Source: Pandoraea fibrosis (GTDB taxonomy: Bacteria; Pseudomonadota; Gammaproteobacteria; Burkholderiales; Burkholderiaceae). From it: a stretch of DNA of 64,000 nucleotides. The notes beneath the pieces were generated by a model. It did no database searches. It saw nothing but the letters and a program-made list of their open reading frames with translations, and had not been told where the DNA came from. The position numbers and the translations under genes are program-made. Shown in pieces: positions 44,125-53,504 of this stretch. The DNA is taken from assembly GCF_000807775.2 (NCBI RefSeq), contig NZ_CP047385.1, positions 5,022,001-5,086,000 of the forward strand, in the 5' to 3' direction. The number at the start of each line of letters is the position of its first letter. Positions within the stretch are counted from its first letter, which is position 1.

Positions 44125-44826
44125 TCAGACCGCGATGGCGGAGAACTGGCGCTCGCCCAACGGCGTGACACGTAAGGCACGGGGCTCGCGCGTGGGTTCG
44201 AGCCACTTGGCGTGCAGGCATGTGCTGAGCAGCGCCGCCCCCAGTGCACCGCCAAGATGAGGTTTGCGCTCGCTCCAGTCGGGGCAGGTGCAGGCGAAGC
44301 GCCTGCGGCGGGCGCGGGCGGAACTCAGATCGACGCCGAGGGCCGTGAGGCCGCTCACCCCGGCATCCGTGAGCGCCACGTCGCTGCCGTCGATCCGAAG
44401 CCAGCGATGTGCGCGCATCCGCTCAAACAGGTCGACGGCGATCTCGCCGGCCAGATGGTCGTAACAGGTGCGCGCATGGCGCAGTGGGACAGGCGTGGTT
44501 CGGCTGACCGGCACGGGACGCGGGCGCAACTCTCGGGTCGCCAGCACGGCGCTGGCCAGCGCTTCGATGGCCGCTGCCGTCTCGGGCGTGGCAATGCGGA
44601 AATAGCGATGACGCCCGCGCGCTTCCTGCGCCAGCACACCGCCATCGACGAGACGCGCCAGATGCCCGCTGGCGCTCGACGGCGAAAGCCCGGCCACCAG
44701 CGCCAGTTCGCCGGCCGGCCGCGCCGAGCCGTCCATCAACGCCCACAGCATGGTCATACGGCTGGCATCGGCGAGCAGCGCCGCCAGCGAGCTGACACTG
44801 GGGGCATGATCTCTTGCGATGTCCAC
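44125..44826 (-). CDS. ArsR-type winged-helix regulator with C-terminal domain
   Basis: A 233-residue regulator. The N-terminal winged helix (DASRMTMLWALMDG, AGLSPSSASGHLARLVDGGV) is ArsR-like, but the protein is twice the usual ArsR length, with an extra C-terminal domain containing CTCPDWSERKPHLGG, as in a group of ArsR-type regulators with cysteines. The start is GTG at 44826, with GGGAG seven bases upstream; earlier in-frame starts have no such site. It is divergent from the P450 gene, which it probably controls. Confidence 0.85.
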   Translation of the reverse strand: MDIARDHAPSVSSLAALLADASRMTMLWALMDGSARPAGELALVAGLSPSSASGHLARLVDGGVLAQEARGRHRYFRIATPETAAAIEALASAVLATRELRPRPVPVSRTTPVPLRHARTCYDHLAGEIAVDLFERMRAHRWLRIDGSDVALTDAGVSGLTALGVDLSSARARRRRFACTCPDWSERKPHLGGALGAALLSTCLHAKWLEPTREPRALRVTPLGERQFSAIAV

Positions 44827-44962
44827 AGATAGACTCCCGTGAAGAATATGAGCGCAGTATAGGCGTCGGAATGCGATCAACACTTCATCGCGTCATGAAA
44901 CATGCCGGTCAGGGAATGCGTGAAGATGGGCACCATTGAGTCCTTCACGAAAACACGCCGCC

Positions 44963-46192
44963 ATGCTCGCTGCCAACGTCGCCCTCCATACCGTCGCGCC
45001 TCCAGCCAACCCTTTGGCTGCCGTCGTTCACCCGAATCCGTATCCGTACTACGCATCGCTCGCCGAACGGCGTCCGTTCGACTTCGACGCCTCTCTCGGC
45101 ATGTGGGTCGCCGCCGGGCCGGAAGCGTTGGCGGCTGTCCTGCGCCACCCGACATGTGGCGTTCGTCCCGCCGGGGCGACGGTGCCCCACGCCCTGACCG
45201 ACGGCGCCGCCGGTGACTGGTTCGGCGCGCTCGTCCGCATGAACGACGGGGCGGCGCACGCCGCGATGAAGCCGTGGCTCAAGACACGCCTCGCCGCATT
45301 ACGCACCGAACGCGCCACCCTCGCGAAACTGCACGAAGCCAGTCAGGCCGCGTTTGCGGACGCCTACCTCGCGTGCGGCGAAGGCCTCACCGCACGCCTG
45401 GACGACTTCGTTTTCCGTCAACCGATTTACGCCCTCGCCGCATGGCTAGGTGTCCCCTCGTCGCAGTGGACGGACGTTTATGACAACGTGCGAAAGCTGG
45501 TCGCTGCGATGGCGGAGTCGGCCAAACCCTCGCCCCGCGCCGACGTGCTGACATGCGGGCACAACTCAGCAGCCGCACTGCGCCGCCGCGCGACACATTG
45601 GCTCGACGGGGAAGTCGGCTCGGATACCTGGCTGCACGGCACCGCCCGAAGCGCCCTATCCGACGACGCCATCGACTACGACGCACTGACGGCTAACGTC
45701 GTCGGCCTCTTTACGCAAGCGCATGACGCCTGTGCAGGGCTCGTCGCCAACAGCCTGCGCAGGCTTGCGCGCCACGCCTCACCGTCACCCTCGTGCGCGG
45801 CTACCGGGCGGACGGCGGTTCCGGCCAACCTGAGCGTCGCCATCGCCGCTGTCGGCGAGGTGATCCGCCTCGATCCGCCGGTGCAAAACACACGACGATT
45901 CGTCCACGCCCCCGTCGTCATCTGCGAGCGAACGCTGGCGCGCGGCGATCAGATCCTTGTCGTGCTTGCCGCAGGTCCTGCGGGCGCCTCATCCGACGAC
46001 ACGGCATGGACCTTCGGACGCCACGCACACGCCTGCCCGGGACAGACACCTGCCAGCACGATAGCGGCCGTCGGCGTGCAGACGATTCTCGACAATACCG
46101 TCGATCTGGTGTCGACGGCCAATGGCACCGCCTATCATCCGCTCGGCAATGTGCGTATCGCCCGATTCCATGCCGACGCGGCACACCTCTGA
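44963..46192 (+). CDS. Cytochrome P450 (atypical I-helix)
   Basis: A 409-residue P450. The heme cysteine motif is FGRHAHACPGQ near residue 357 and the ExxR motif is EVIRLDPP near 296. The I-helix reads FTQAHDACAGLV: the conserved acid-Thr pair needed for O2 activation is D-A instead, as in peroxygenase-like or otherwise unusual P450s. The start is uncertain (ATG 44963 used; an upstream TTG frame exists). It is divergent from the ArsR-type regulator. Confidence 0.83.
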   Translation: MLAANVALHTVAPPANPLAAVVHPNPYPYYASLAERRPFDFDASLGMWVAAGPEALAAVLRHPTCGVRPAGATVPHALTDGAAGDWFGALVRMNDGAAHAAMKPWLKTRLAALRTERATLAKLHEASQAAFADAYLACGEGLTARLDDFVFRQPIYALAAWLGVPSSQWTDVYDNVRKLVAAMAESAKPSPRADVLTCGHNSAAALRRRATHWLDGEVGSDTWLHGTARSALSDDAIDYDALTANVVGLFTQAHDACAGLVANSLRRLARHASPSPSCAATGRTAVPANLSVAIAAVGEVIRLDPPVQNTRRFVHAPVVICERTLARGDQILVVLAAGPAGASSDDTAWTFGRHAHACPGQTPASTIAAVGVQTILDNTVDLVSTANGTAYHPLGNVRIARFHADAAHL

Positions 46193-46420
46193 CCATGTAT
46201 CGCTCGTCTTTGCTGCCATTGTTTTACCTAAAAGAACAACAATTCCATCAGGCGAAACAACCCATGGCAACCCAGAACCCAATAAGCACAAGGCTTTGCG
46301 GGCCATGACGTCCGACGCCGGGGATTTCGGGCACGATAGCGGTTTCCTTTCGCGCATCTGAGTAACAACGTTTGACGCCCGACGTTCTCGCGCGCGACCG
46401 CTTCGCCTTGCACTGCTCTC

Positions 46421-47809
46421 ATGTCCGACATACACACTGACGGCATGCCCATGCCCGCCCGGGTCTGGGCCGTTGCGACCGTCATGCTCGCCATTTCGCT
46501 CTCAGTCCTCGATGGCGCCATTGCCAACGTTGCGCTGCCCACGATCGCGCGCGATCTGAACGCCAGCCCGGCCACGTCGATCTGGATCGTCAACGCTTAC
46601 CAACTGGCCATCACGATTTCCTTGCTGCCGCTGGCTGCGCTGGGCGAGATCGTCGGCTATCGCCGCGTCTACAGCGTCGGCCTCGCGCTCTTCACGCTCG
46701 CGTCGCTGGCCTGCGCCCTCTCGGACTCGCTCGTCACCCTGACCCTCGCACGCGTGGCCCAGGGCTTTGGCGCGGCCGGCATCATGAGCGTGAATACCGC
46801 ACTGGTGAAGGCGATCTACCCGTCACGCTGGCTCGGCCGCGGCGTCGCGCTCAACTCGCTCATCGTTGCCGTCTCCTCCGCCGCCGGTCCGACGATTGCC
46901 GCCGGGGTGTTGTCCATCGCGCACTGGCCATGGCTCTTCGCCATCAACGTGCCGCTCGGCATCATTGCCTTTGCCATCGCCGTGCGCTCACTCCCCGATA
47001 CCGCGCGTGCCTCGCATCCGTTCGACTGGGTCGGCGCCGTGCTGAGTGCGCTCACCTTCGGCCTGCTCATCTCCGGGATCGACTCGTTCGGGCACGGGCA
47101 AGATCGCTGGCTCGTGGCCGTCGAACTCGTGGCTGCCGTCGTCATCGGCACGGTCTTCGTGCGGCGCCAACGTACCCAGCCCGTCCCGTTGCTGCCTGTC
47201 GACTTGCTGCGCATTCCGATTTTCGGATTGTCGATCTGCACCTCGATGGCGTCGTTCTGCGCGCAAATGCTCGCCTTCGTCTCGCTGCCCTTCTTCCTTC
47301 AGGACACGCTCGGCTTCGACCATGTTCAGACCGGGTTGCTGATGACAGCGTGGCCGCTCACCATCGTTGTCGTCGCGCCGCTGGCCGGACGCCTGCTCGA
47401 GCATTACAAGCCGGGACTGCTGGGCGCGATCGGTCTGGCCGCCTTCGCTCTCGGGCTGCTCGCGCTCGGCCTGCTGCCGGCCCACCCGAATCAGATCGAT
47501 ATCGTCTGGCGCATGGCGCTGTGCGGATTCGGCTTCGGTCTGTTCCAGTCGCCCAACAACTACGCGATGCTCATGTCCGCCCCGGCACATCGCAGTGGCG
47601 GCGCCAGCGGCATGCTGGGCACCGCACGCCTGACCGGACAGACAACCGGCGCCGCGCTCGTCGCGCTGGTTTTCAGCGTCTCGCCGGAAGGCTTCGGCAC
47701 GCGGGCGTCGCTCTATGTCGCCGCTGCGTTCGCCGCGGTGGCCGCCGTGGTGAGCAGTCTGCGCACGTTGCCGTCCGCGCAGCCGGGCGCGAAATCGTCG
47801 CACGGATGA
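46421..47809 (+). CDS. MFS drug/metabolite exporter (DHA2 family, 14 helices)
   Basis: A 462-residue major facilitator with 14 predicted helices. The N-terminal motif VLDGAIANVALPTIARDL is DHA2 motif D1, and motif A/B-like segments follow (GEIVGYRRVYSVG; TLARVAQGFGAAGIM). It exports drugs or metabolites using the proton gradient. It has a 228-bp upstream gap and no dedicated regulator next to it. Confidence 0.92.
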   Translation: MSDIHTDGMPMPARVWAVATVMLAISLSVLDGAIANVALPTIARDLNASPATSIWIVNAYQLAITISLLPLAALGEIVGYRRVYSVGLALFTLASLACALSDSLVTLTLARVAQGFGAAGIMSVNTALVKAIYPSRWLGRGVALNSLIVAVSSAAGPTIAAGVLSIAHWPWLFAINVPLGIIAFAIAVRSLPDTARASHPFDWVGAVLSALTFGLLISGIDSFGHGQDRWLVAVELVAAVVIGTVFVRRQRTQPVPLLPVDLLRIPIFGLSICTSMASFCAQMLAFVSLPFFLQDTLGFDHVQTGLLMTAWPLTIVVVAPLAGRLLEHYKPGLLGAIGLAAFALGLLALGLLPAHPNQIDIVWRMALCGFGFGLFQSPNNYAMLMSAPAHRSGGASGMLGTARLTGQTTGAALVALVFSVSPEGFGTRASLYVAAAFAAVAAVVSSLRTLPSAQPGAKSSHG

Positions 47810-47909
47810 GAATCGCGCGCAGGCGATTCCAACGGGTTCACCCGGCCGCCCGCCCGGCCGTGCTACACTGCCGACCTTTTACGGCTCGCCTGCGCGGGCC
47901 GCAAACGCC

Positions 47910-49163
47910 ATGAGTTTTTGCGCTATCGATTTCGGCACTTCGAATTCTGCCGTCGCCGTGCAAGACGGCGCGGCCATGCGTCTGGTCGAACTGGAATCCG
48001 GCTACGGCACGCTGCCGACCGCCGTATTTTTCAATGCTGACGAAGGCGGCCGTGCCTCATTTGGCCGCCAAGCCGTCTCCGATTACATCGATGGCTACGA
48101 CGGGCGCCTGATGCGCTCGCTCAAAAGTCTGCTCGGCTCCTCCCTGATCGAAAGCACCACCGACCTCGGCAACGGCTCGGCGATGCGCTACATCGACATC
48201 ATCGCCACCTTCCTGCGACATCTGCGCACACACGCGCTCAAGGCCGATGGCGGCGATCTGCGTCAGGTGGTCATGGGCCGCCCGGTGTTTTTCGTCGACG
48301 ACGATCCGCGCGCCGACGCCGCTGCGCAACGCTCGCTCGAACAAAGCGCGCGCGACGTGGGTTTTCAGGACGTCCACTTCCAGTTCGAACCGATCGCCGC
48401 CGCTTTCGATTACGAGTCGCGCCTCACCAGCGAGCAGCAGGTGCTGGTCGTCGACATCGGCGGCGGCACCTCGGACTTCTCGCTCGTGCGCGTCGGCCCC
48501 GAACGCGCCCGCCATCTGGAGCGCAAGGGCGACGTGCTCGCTCACCATGGCGTGCATATCGCCGGCACGGACTTCGACCGGCGCATCGAGCTGGCCACGA
48601 TCCTGCGCGAACTCGGCTACAAGGCGCTCGGTCCGGACGGCAAGGAAGTGCCCAACCGGATCTATTTCGATCTCGCGACGTGGCATCTGATCAACACCGT
48701 CTATACGCCGAAGCGCGTCGGTGAACTGGCCCTCACCGCACATCTGTACGCCGATCCGGCGCATCATCGTCGCCTCATGCGCACCGTCGAGCAACGCCTC
48801 GGCCACGCACTCGTCGGTCTTGCGGAAGACGCCAAGATCGAAGTGTCGGCGGGCGGCGAGACAAGCATCGATCTGTCCGTCATCGAACGCGAGCTGGCCG
48901 TTGCGTTCTCGGAAGCAGGACTGGTCGAAGCGGTCAGCGATGAAATCGCCAGCATCACGGCAGGCGCCGTGCACACGGCGGCACTGGCAGGACTGCGCGC
49001 CGAAGACGTCGATGCGCTCTATTTTACCGGTGGCTCGACCGGACTGCGCTGCCTGTCCGACGCGATGTGTGCCGCCTTCCCGAAAGCCACGCCGGTCTAT
49101 GGCGATCGCCTGGCCAGCGTGGCACTGGGTCTGGGCATTCACGCCAAACGCGTGTTTTCCTGA
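47910..49163 (+). CDS. Hsp70-family protein (YegD-like)
   Basis: A 417-residue actin-fold ATPase. Phosphate-1 motif DFGTSNSAVAV at residue 7, connecting loop VVMGRPVFF, and phosphate-2 VVDIGGGTSDFSLVR near 190. It covers only the nucleotide-binding domain and lacks a peptide-binding domain, as in E. coli YegD. Role unknown, probably chaperone-related. It stands alone, followed by a strong terminator at 49235. Confidence 0.92.
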   Translation: MSFCAIDFGTSNSAVAVQDGAAMRLVELESGYGTLPTAVFFNADEGGRASFGRQAVSDYIDGYDGRLMRSLKSLLGSSLIESTTDLGNGSAMRYIDIIATFLRHLRTHALKADGGDLRQVVMGRPVFFVDDDPRADAAAQRSLEQSARDVGFQDVHFQFEPIAAAFDYESRLTSEQQVLVVDIGGGTSDFSLVRVGPERARHLERKGDVLAHHGVHIAGTDFDRRIELATILRELGYKALGPDGKEVPNRIYFDLATWHLINTVYTPKRVGELALTAHLYADPAHHRRLMRTVEQRLGHALVGLAEDAKIEVSAGGETSIDLSVIERELAVAFSEAGLVEAVSDEIASITAGAVHTAALAGLRAEDVDALYFTGGSTGLRCLSDAMCAAFPKATPVYGDRLASVALGLGIHAKRVFS

Positions 49164-49234
49164 GCCTTCGCCGCCGAAGCCAATGCCTGACCGGCAACGT
49201 CCGGCCATTCCGGCCATTCCGGCCATGACGAAAC

Positions 49235-49268
49235 AAGCGCGCAACCGAAAGGTCTGCGCGCTTTTTTC
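49235..49268 (+). terminator. Rho-independent terminator after yegD-like gene
   Basis: AAGCGCGCA and TGCGCGCTT (perfect 9-bp arms, 11-nt loop) followed by TTTTTC. A triple CCATTCCGG repeat precedes it at about 49200-49225. Confidence 0.9.
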
Positions 49269-49287
49269 TTGCTGCCCGGAGGGCAGG

Positions 49288-50664
49288 TCAGACGAGTAGC
49301 TGCCAAAGCAGCAGCGTCATCGCCAACCCCACCACGGACACGATGGTCTGCAAGACCGACCAGACCCACAGCGTCTCCTTGAGCTTGAGTCCGAAGTACT
49401 CGCGCACCATCCAGAAACCTGCGTCGTTGACGTGGCAGAAGAACACCGAACCTGCGCCAATCGCCAACGCGATCAGCGATCCCTGCACCGGCGGCAGGTG
49501 CATCACCAGCGGCGCGACGATGCCCGCCGTTGTGGTCGTGGCGACCGTTGCCGACCCTGTCGCCTGACGCAGCGCCACCGCAATCAGCCACGCCAGCAGG
49601 ATGAGCGGCATATGCGTGCCGACGGCCACCTTGCCGATGGTCGTGGCAATGCCCGCCGTCACCAGCGCCTGCTTCAGACCGCCACCTGCACCGATGGTGA
49701 GCAGCAGCCCGGCAATCGGCGGCAAGGCACGACGCAGCGTCTCGCCCACTCGTGCACGCGGCAGGCCACGGCTCCAGCCCAGCACGACGATGGCGACGAC
49801 GACCGTGAGCGCCAGCGCGATGATCGGCTCGCCCAGAAAGTTAAGGGCGTCGAACAGCGGCGTCTCAGGCGTGAGTGCGATCTTTGCCAGCGTGCGGCCC
49901 AACATCAGCACGACGGGGAGCAAAATCACGAGCAACGCAGCGGCGAACGGGGGCGGCGCCACATCGTCGTCGCGCTTGGTGAACAGGTCGCCAAGTTGTT
50001 GCGGTGCTTCGACATGCAGACGGGGGGCCAGCCACATGCCGTACAACGGCCCGGCCAGAATCACCGCCGGAATGGCGATCAGCAGGCCAAGGCCCATCGT
50101 CATGCCCAGATCCGCGTGCAACGCAGACACGGCGATCAGCGGCCCCGGGTGCGGCGGCACCAGGGCGTGCAGCGTGGTCATGCCGGCAAGCGCGGGTATC
50201 GCCACGCGCAGAATCGGCGTGTTGGCCCGGCGCGCCATCACGAAAATGATCGGGACCATCATGACCAGTCCCACTTCGAAAAACAGCGGCAGGCCGATGA
50301 TCATGGCGACGAGCGCCATCATCCACGGCAACGCCGAACCTTTGGCAAACGTGAGCAGAACGGTCACGATCCGGTCGGCCGCGCCTGTGTCGGCCATCAA
50401 TGCCCCGAGCATGGCGCCCAGCGCGATGATCATGCCGGCGTCGCCCAGCAGGCCGCCTGCCCCTTTGCTGAACGCGCTGGCCACCGCATCGAGCGGCAGG
50501 CCCGCACCAAGACCGGCGATGAACGTGCCGATCAGGATCGACAAAAACGGCGATAGCTTGAGGGCGCTGATGAAAACGATGATGGCCACGAGGCCGACGA
50601 GACAGGACAGCAGAAGGCGAGTGTCGTGCGCTGCCCAAGGCACGACGTGGTTGACTAGCTCCAC
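49288..50664 (-). CDS. Gluconate:H+ symporter family permease (GntP)
   Basis: A 458-residue inner-membrane permease with about 12-14 helices. The phrases FLSILIGTFIAGLGAGL, GLPLFFEVGLVMMVPI, VPPHPGPLIAV and GSATVATTTTAGIVAPL match the GntP family (gluconate and related acids). It is convergent with the Hsp70-like gene and would supply gluconate to the Entner-Doudoroff genes located 3-10 kb away. It is not in their operon. Confidence 0.92.
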   Translation of the reverse strand: MELVNHVVPWAAHDTRLLLSCLVGLVAIIVFISALKLSPFLSILIGTFIAGLGAGLPLDAVASAFSKGAGGLLGDAGMIIALGAMLGALMADTGAADRIVTVLLTFAKGSALPWMMALVAMIIGLPLFFEVGLVMMVPIIFVMARRANTPILRVAIPALAGMTTLHALVPPHPGPLIAVSALHADLGMTMGLGLLIAIPAVILAGPLYGMWLAPRLHVEAPQQLGDLFTKRDDDVAPPPFAAALLVILLPVVLMLGRTLAKIALTPETPLFDALNFLGEPIIALALTVVVAIVVLGWSRGLPRARVGETLRRALPPIAGLLLTIGAGGGLKQALVTAGIATTIGKVAVGTHMPLILLAWLIAVALRQATGSATVATTTTAGIVAPLVMHLPPVQGSLIALAIGAGSVFFCHVNDAGFWMVREYFGLKLKETLWVWSVLQTIVSVVGLAMTLLLWQLLV

Positions 50665-50843
50665 GATGATCCTTGATGACGAGAAACGAGAACACCGGCG
50701 CGCAGCGTGCGGCCGGTGTGTGCGGGGATTGTGCTACTGGTGTCGGCCGCGTGCACGCACGGGCTGCGAGGCCCCGTGACACGGGGCGCGAGGGGGACGG
50801 CAGCGAGTTTCAGTCGTCGAAACATCGCGGCCGCCAGCGCGCG

Positions 50844-52343
50844 TTACTGGAACGCGACTTCGTTGAAACTGCGCAGCTTGCGACTGTGCAGGCGATCCAG
50901 ACCGTTATCGCGCAATAGCTCCATCGCCTTCACACCGATCTTCAGATGCTGGTCGACCCGCTCGCGATAGAACCGGTCCGCCATGCCGGGCAACTTCAGT
51001 TCGCCATGCAGCGGCTTGTCGCTCACGCACAGCAATGTGCCGTAGGGCACGCGGAAGCGGAAACCGTTCGCTGCAATGGTCGCGCTTTCCATGTCGAGCG
51101 CAATCGCCCGGCTCTGGCTCATGCGCTGCACGGGCTCGCGGTGATCGCGCAACTCCCAGTTGCGGTTGTCCACCGTGACGACCGTGCCGGTGCGCATCAC
51201 GCGCTTGAGTTCGAAATCGTCGAGTTGCGTGACGTCGGCCACCGCGCGCTCGAGCGCAACCTGCACTTCCGCCAGCGGCGGCACGGGCACCCACAGCGGC
51301 AGATCGTCGTCGAGCACGTGATCCTCACGCACATAGCCATGTGCCAGACAGTAGTCGCCCAGTCGCTGCGAGTTGCGCAGGCCGGCGCAGTGCCCCAGCA
51401 TGATCCACGCATGCGGGCGCAGCACGGCGATGTGATCGGTGATGGTCTTCGCGTTGGACGGCCCCACGCCGATGTTCACCATCGTGATGCCCGTGTTGTC
51501 CGGACGCACGAGGTGATAAGCCGGCATCTGCGGCAAACGCGGCGGCGGCGTGCCATGCGCTTCGCGCGCACCGATGTTCTGATTCCAGTGCGTGACGTTG
51601 CCCGGTTCCACGAACGCGGTGTACTGACTGCGGTACTCGCGCGTTGCGGGGTCGTCGCTTGCACTCATCAGTTCGCGGCCCAGTTCGACGAACTCGTCGA
51701 TATAGAACTGGTAGTTCGTGAAGAGCACGTAGTTCTGGAAGTTCTCGGGCGAGGTCGCCGTGTAGTGGCGCAGACGATGCAAGGAGTAGTCGACGCGCGG
51801 CGCCGTGAACAACGCGAGCGGGAGAATCTCGTCGGGCAGCGGATCGCGCGTGCCGTTCACGATGCTGTCGTCCATCGTGGCGAGATCGGGCACGTCGAAC
51901 ACCGTGCGCATGGCGCGCAGGTGCGTCTGATCGAGATCGCCTTCGAGATACACGCCGTCCTGATAAGCGAAATGCACGGGAATCGGCTCGTCGGAGACAC
52001 CGACTTCGAAAGCGACGCCATGATTGTGCGCCAGACGCCGAAGCTGCTCGATGTAGTAACTCTCGAACAGATCCGGTCGCGTGACTGTCGTCTGATAGCT
52101 GCCCGGCCCCGACACAAAGCCGTATGACAGGCGTTTGTCGAGTTGGGTAATGTCTTCGGTGGTGATGCGAATGAACGGGTAATGCGCGCTCACCCGCCGC
52201 GCCTGATCTTTCTGTGTGGAAAAACGTTCGAAAGCGGCGCGGAGATACGCTGTGTTGGCGTCGTAAATCGTCTTCAGATAAGCGACGGCTTCCACCGGAT
52301 CCGTGATCGATCGGGTGGCATGGACCGGTTCTTGTTCTGACAT
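50844..52343 (-). CDS. amn: AMP nucleosidase
   Basis: A 499-residue enzyme that splits AMP into adenine and ribose 5-phosphate. The N-terminal half is the AMP-nucleosidase-specific domain (LPDEILPLALFTAPRVDYSLHRL), the C-terminal half the nucleoside phosphorylase fold (VNIGVGPSNAKTITDHIAVL, ALDMESATIAANGFRFRVPYGTLLCVSDKPLHGE). The ATG at 52343 is the first plausible start; the upstream codon is TTG. Full length. Confidence 0.96.
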   Translation of the reverse strand: MSEQEPVHATRSITDPVEAVAYLKTIYDANTAYLRAAFERFSTQKDQARRVSAHYPFIRITTEDITQLDKRLSYGFVSGPGSYQTTVTRPDLFESYYIEQLRRLAHNHGVAFEVGVSDEPIPVHFAYQDGVYLEGDLDQTHLRAMRTVFDVPDLATMDDSIVNGTRDPLPDEILPLALFTAPRVDYSLHRLRHYTATSPENFQNYVLFTNYQFYIDEFVELGRELMSASDDPATREYRSQYTAFVEPGNVTHWNQNIGAREAHGTPPPRLPQMPAYHLVRPDNTGITMVNIGVGPSNAKTITDHIAVLRPHAWIMLGHCAGLRNSQRLGDYCLAHGYVREDHVLDDDLPLWVPVPPLAEVQVALERAVADVTQLDDFELKRVMRTGTVVTVDNRNWELRDHREPVQRMSQSRAIALDMESATIAANGFRFRVPYGTLLCVSDKPLHGELKLPGMADRFYRERVDQHLKIGVKAMELLRDNGLDRLHSRKLRSFNEVAFQ

Positions 52344-52509
52344 GCGCAAACCTCTTCAGTCTTTTTCATGATCTTGAGTATGCGCCTATTGTGACACGAC
52401 TGTATGACGCCCGCGGTGTCCTTGCGTCACGCGAATTCCCGGTGGCTGAGGCGCCGGGTAGCGTCGACAGCGCGGGACGTCGACCGCCGCAGGCGACGGT
52501 CTGCCGGCA

Positions 52510-52719
52510 TCAGTCCTCCAAACGCACGCCGACCTTGAGCGTGACCTGCCAGTGGGCAACCTTGCCGTTCTCGATATGGCCGCGTGTCTCGATGATCTCG
52601 AACCAGTTCAGATTGCGCAGCGTCTTGCTCGCGCGCTCGATGGCGCATTTGACGGCATCGTCGATGGACTTGGTCGACGAGCCGGTCAGCTCGATCTGCT
52701 TGTACACGTGATTCGTCAT
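52510..52719 (-). CDS. Dodecin (flavin-storage protein)
   Basis: A 69-residue dodecin, which forms a hollow dodecamer that binds flavins. [28 protein letters not shown] and [10 protein letters not shown] match the family, including the flavin-stacking tryptophan. GGAG lies six bases before the ATG at 52719. It precedes the amn gene on the same strand with a 166-bp gap, and the MarR regulator lies immediately upstream. Confidence 0.93.
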   Translation of the reverse strand: MTNHVYKQIELTGSSTKSIDDAVKCAIERASKTLRNLNWFEIIETRGHIENGKVAHWQVTLKVGVRLED

Positions 52720-52765
52720 GACAGTCTCCGGGGTTGGTTTGGAGACTTCCCATGCTAGGCGTGTA

Positions 52766-53347
52766 CTACTGCGGCCGCAAGTCGGCGCATTCCGACAGGT
52801 CGTCGTCGGGGCCGGCAATGGGGTGGGGTGCGCCGTGGGTGTCGTCGGGCTCGCCAGCCACCGGGTCGCGGCGCAGCATGGCCGGCACCACAGTATCGAG
52901 CGGCGTCGGCACGACGTTCGAAAGGTTGCGGCGCACCTTTTGCAGCAACTGCATGAGTTGCACCGTCTCGAAGGCGGTCAGCCCGTGCAGCGCCTCGTTG
53001 CGCACTTCGTCGGAAAGCGTGCGCGCGACCTGCAACTGCGCAACAGCAGCGCGCGTAACGAACAGACGTTCGATGCGCGGATCGCGAGCGTCCGGGCGGC
53101 GGCGCACCCACCCGGCCTCTTCCATGCGTTCGAGCATGCGGGCGAGCGTTTGCGGCGGGGTTTCGAGAATGTCGGCCAGCACGGTCTGACTCACACCGCG
53201 ATTGACGGTGAGATAGACGAGCACACGGCATTGCGCACGCGTCATCGGCAACGTGCGTTGGGCAAACTGCTCGAAGCGGCGCCCGAACAGACGTTGAACG
53301 TCTGCCACGAGAAAGCCGAAACGTTGGGCGGAATCGGACACTTTCAT
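52766..53347 (-). CDS. MarR-family transcriptional regulator
   Basis: A 193-residue MarR protein. Winged helix: [39 protein letters not shown] segment (DNA-contacting helix and wing). The start is uncertain. ATGs at 53368, 53356 and 53347 are in frame; I take 53347 because the perfect palindrome CTAAACATGTTTAG at 53361-53374 covers the first one. It is 47 bp before dodecin, on the same strand; it may control dodecin and itself. Confidence 0.9.
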   Translation of the reverse strand: MKVSDSAQRFGFLVADVQRLFGRRFEQFAQRTLPMTRAQCRVLVYLTVNRGVSQTVLADILETPPQTLARMLERMEEAGWVRRRPDARDPRIERLFVTRAAVAQLQVARTLSDEVRNEALHGLTAFETVQLMQLLQKVRRNLSNVVPTPLDTVVPAMLRRDPVAGEPDDTHGAPHPIAGPDDDLSECADLRPQ

Positions 53348-53360
53348 ATGCCGCATTATG

Positions 53361-53374
53361 CTAAACATGTTTAG
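53361..53374 (-). promoter_or_regulatory. Palindromic MarR operator (autoregulation)
   Basis: CTAAACATGTTTAG, a perfect 14-bp palindrome, lies just upstream of the marR start and beside a TAGCATAAT -10-like stretch. MarR proteins bind such palindromes at their own promoter. Confidence 0.68.
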
Positions 53375-53427
53375 GGATATCAAGCCGCGCTTCGCCCCGG
53401 TGCGGCAATTCTCGTCCTTGTCATGGG

Positions 53428-53459
53428 CGAAAGGCCACGGCATGCACCGTGGCCTTTCG
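53428..53459 (-). terminator. Long hairpin after glk-hexR
   Basis: A perfect 13-bp inverted repeat (CGAAAGGCCACGG and its complement, 6-nt loop) 45 bp after the glk-hexR stop. The T-tract is short (CTTT). It also lies before the convergent-facing marR promoter, so it may insulate both. Confidence 0.65.
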
Positions 53460-53504
53460 ATTTGCCGCTTGCCGATCGAGCGGATTCCGAACGGACATCA
53501 GGCA

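Noticed and set aside
49195-49230. Triple CCATTCCGG repeat as a CRISPR-like array
   Set aside because: Nine-base units directly adjacent with no spacers; a simple short tandem repeat.
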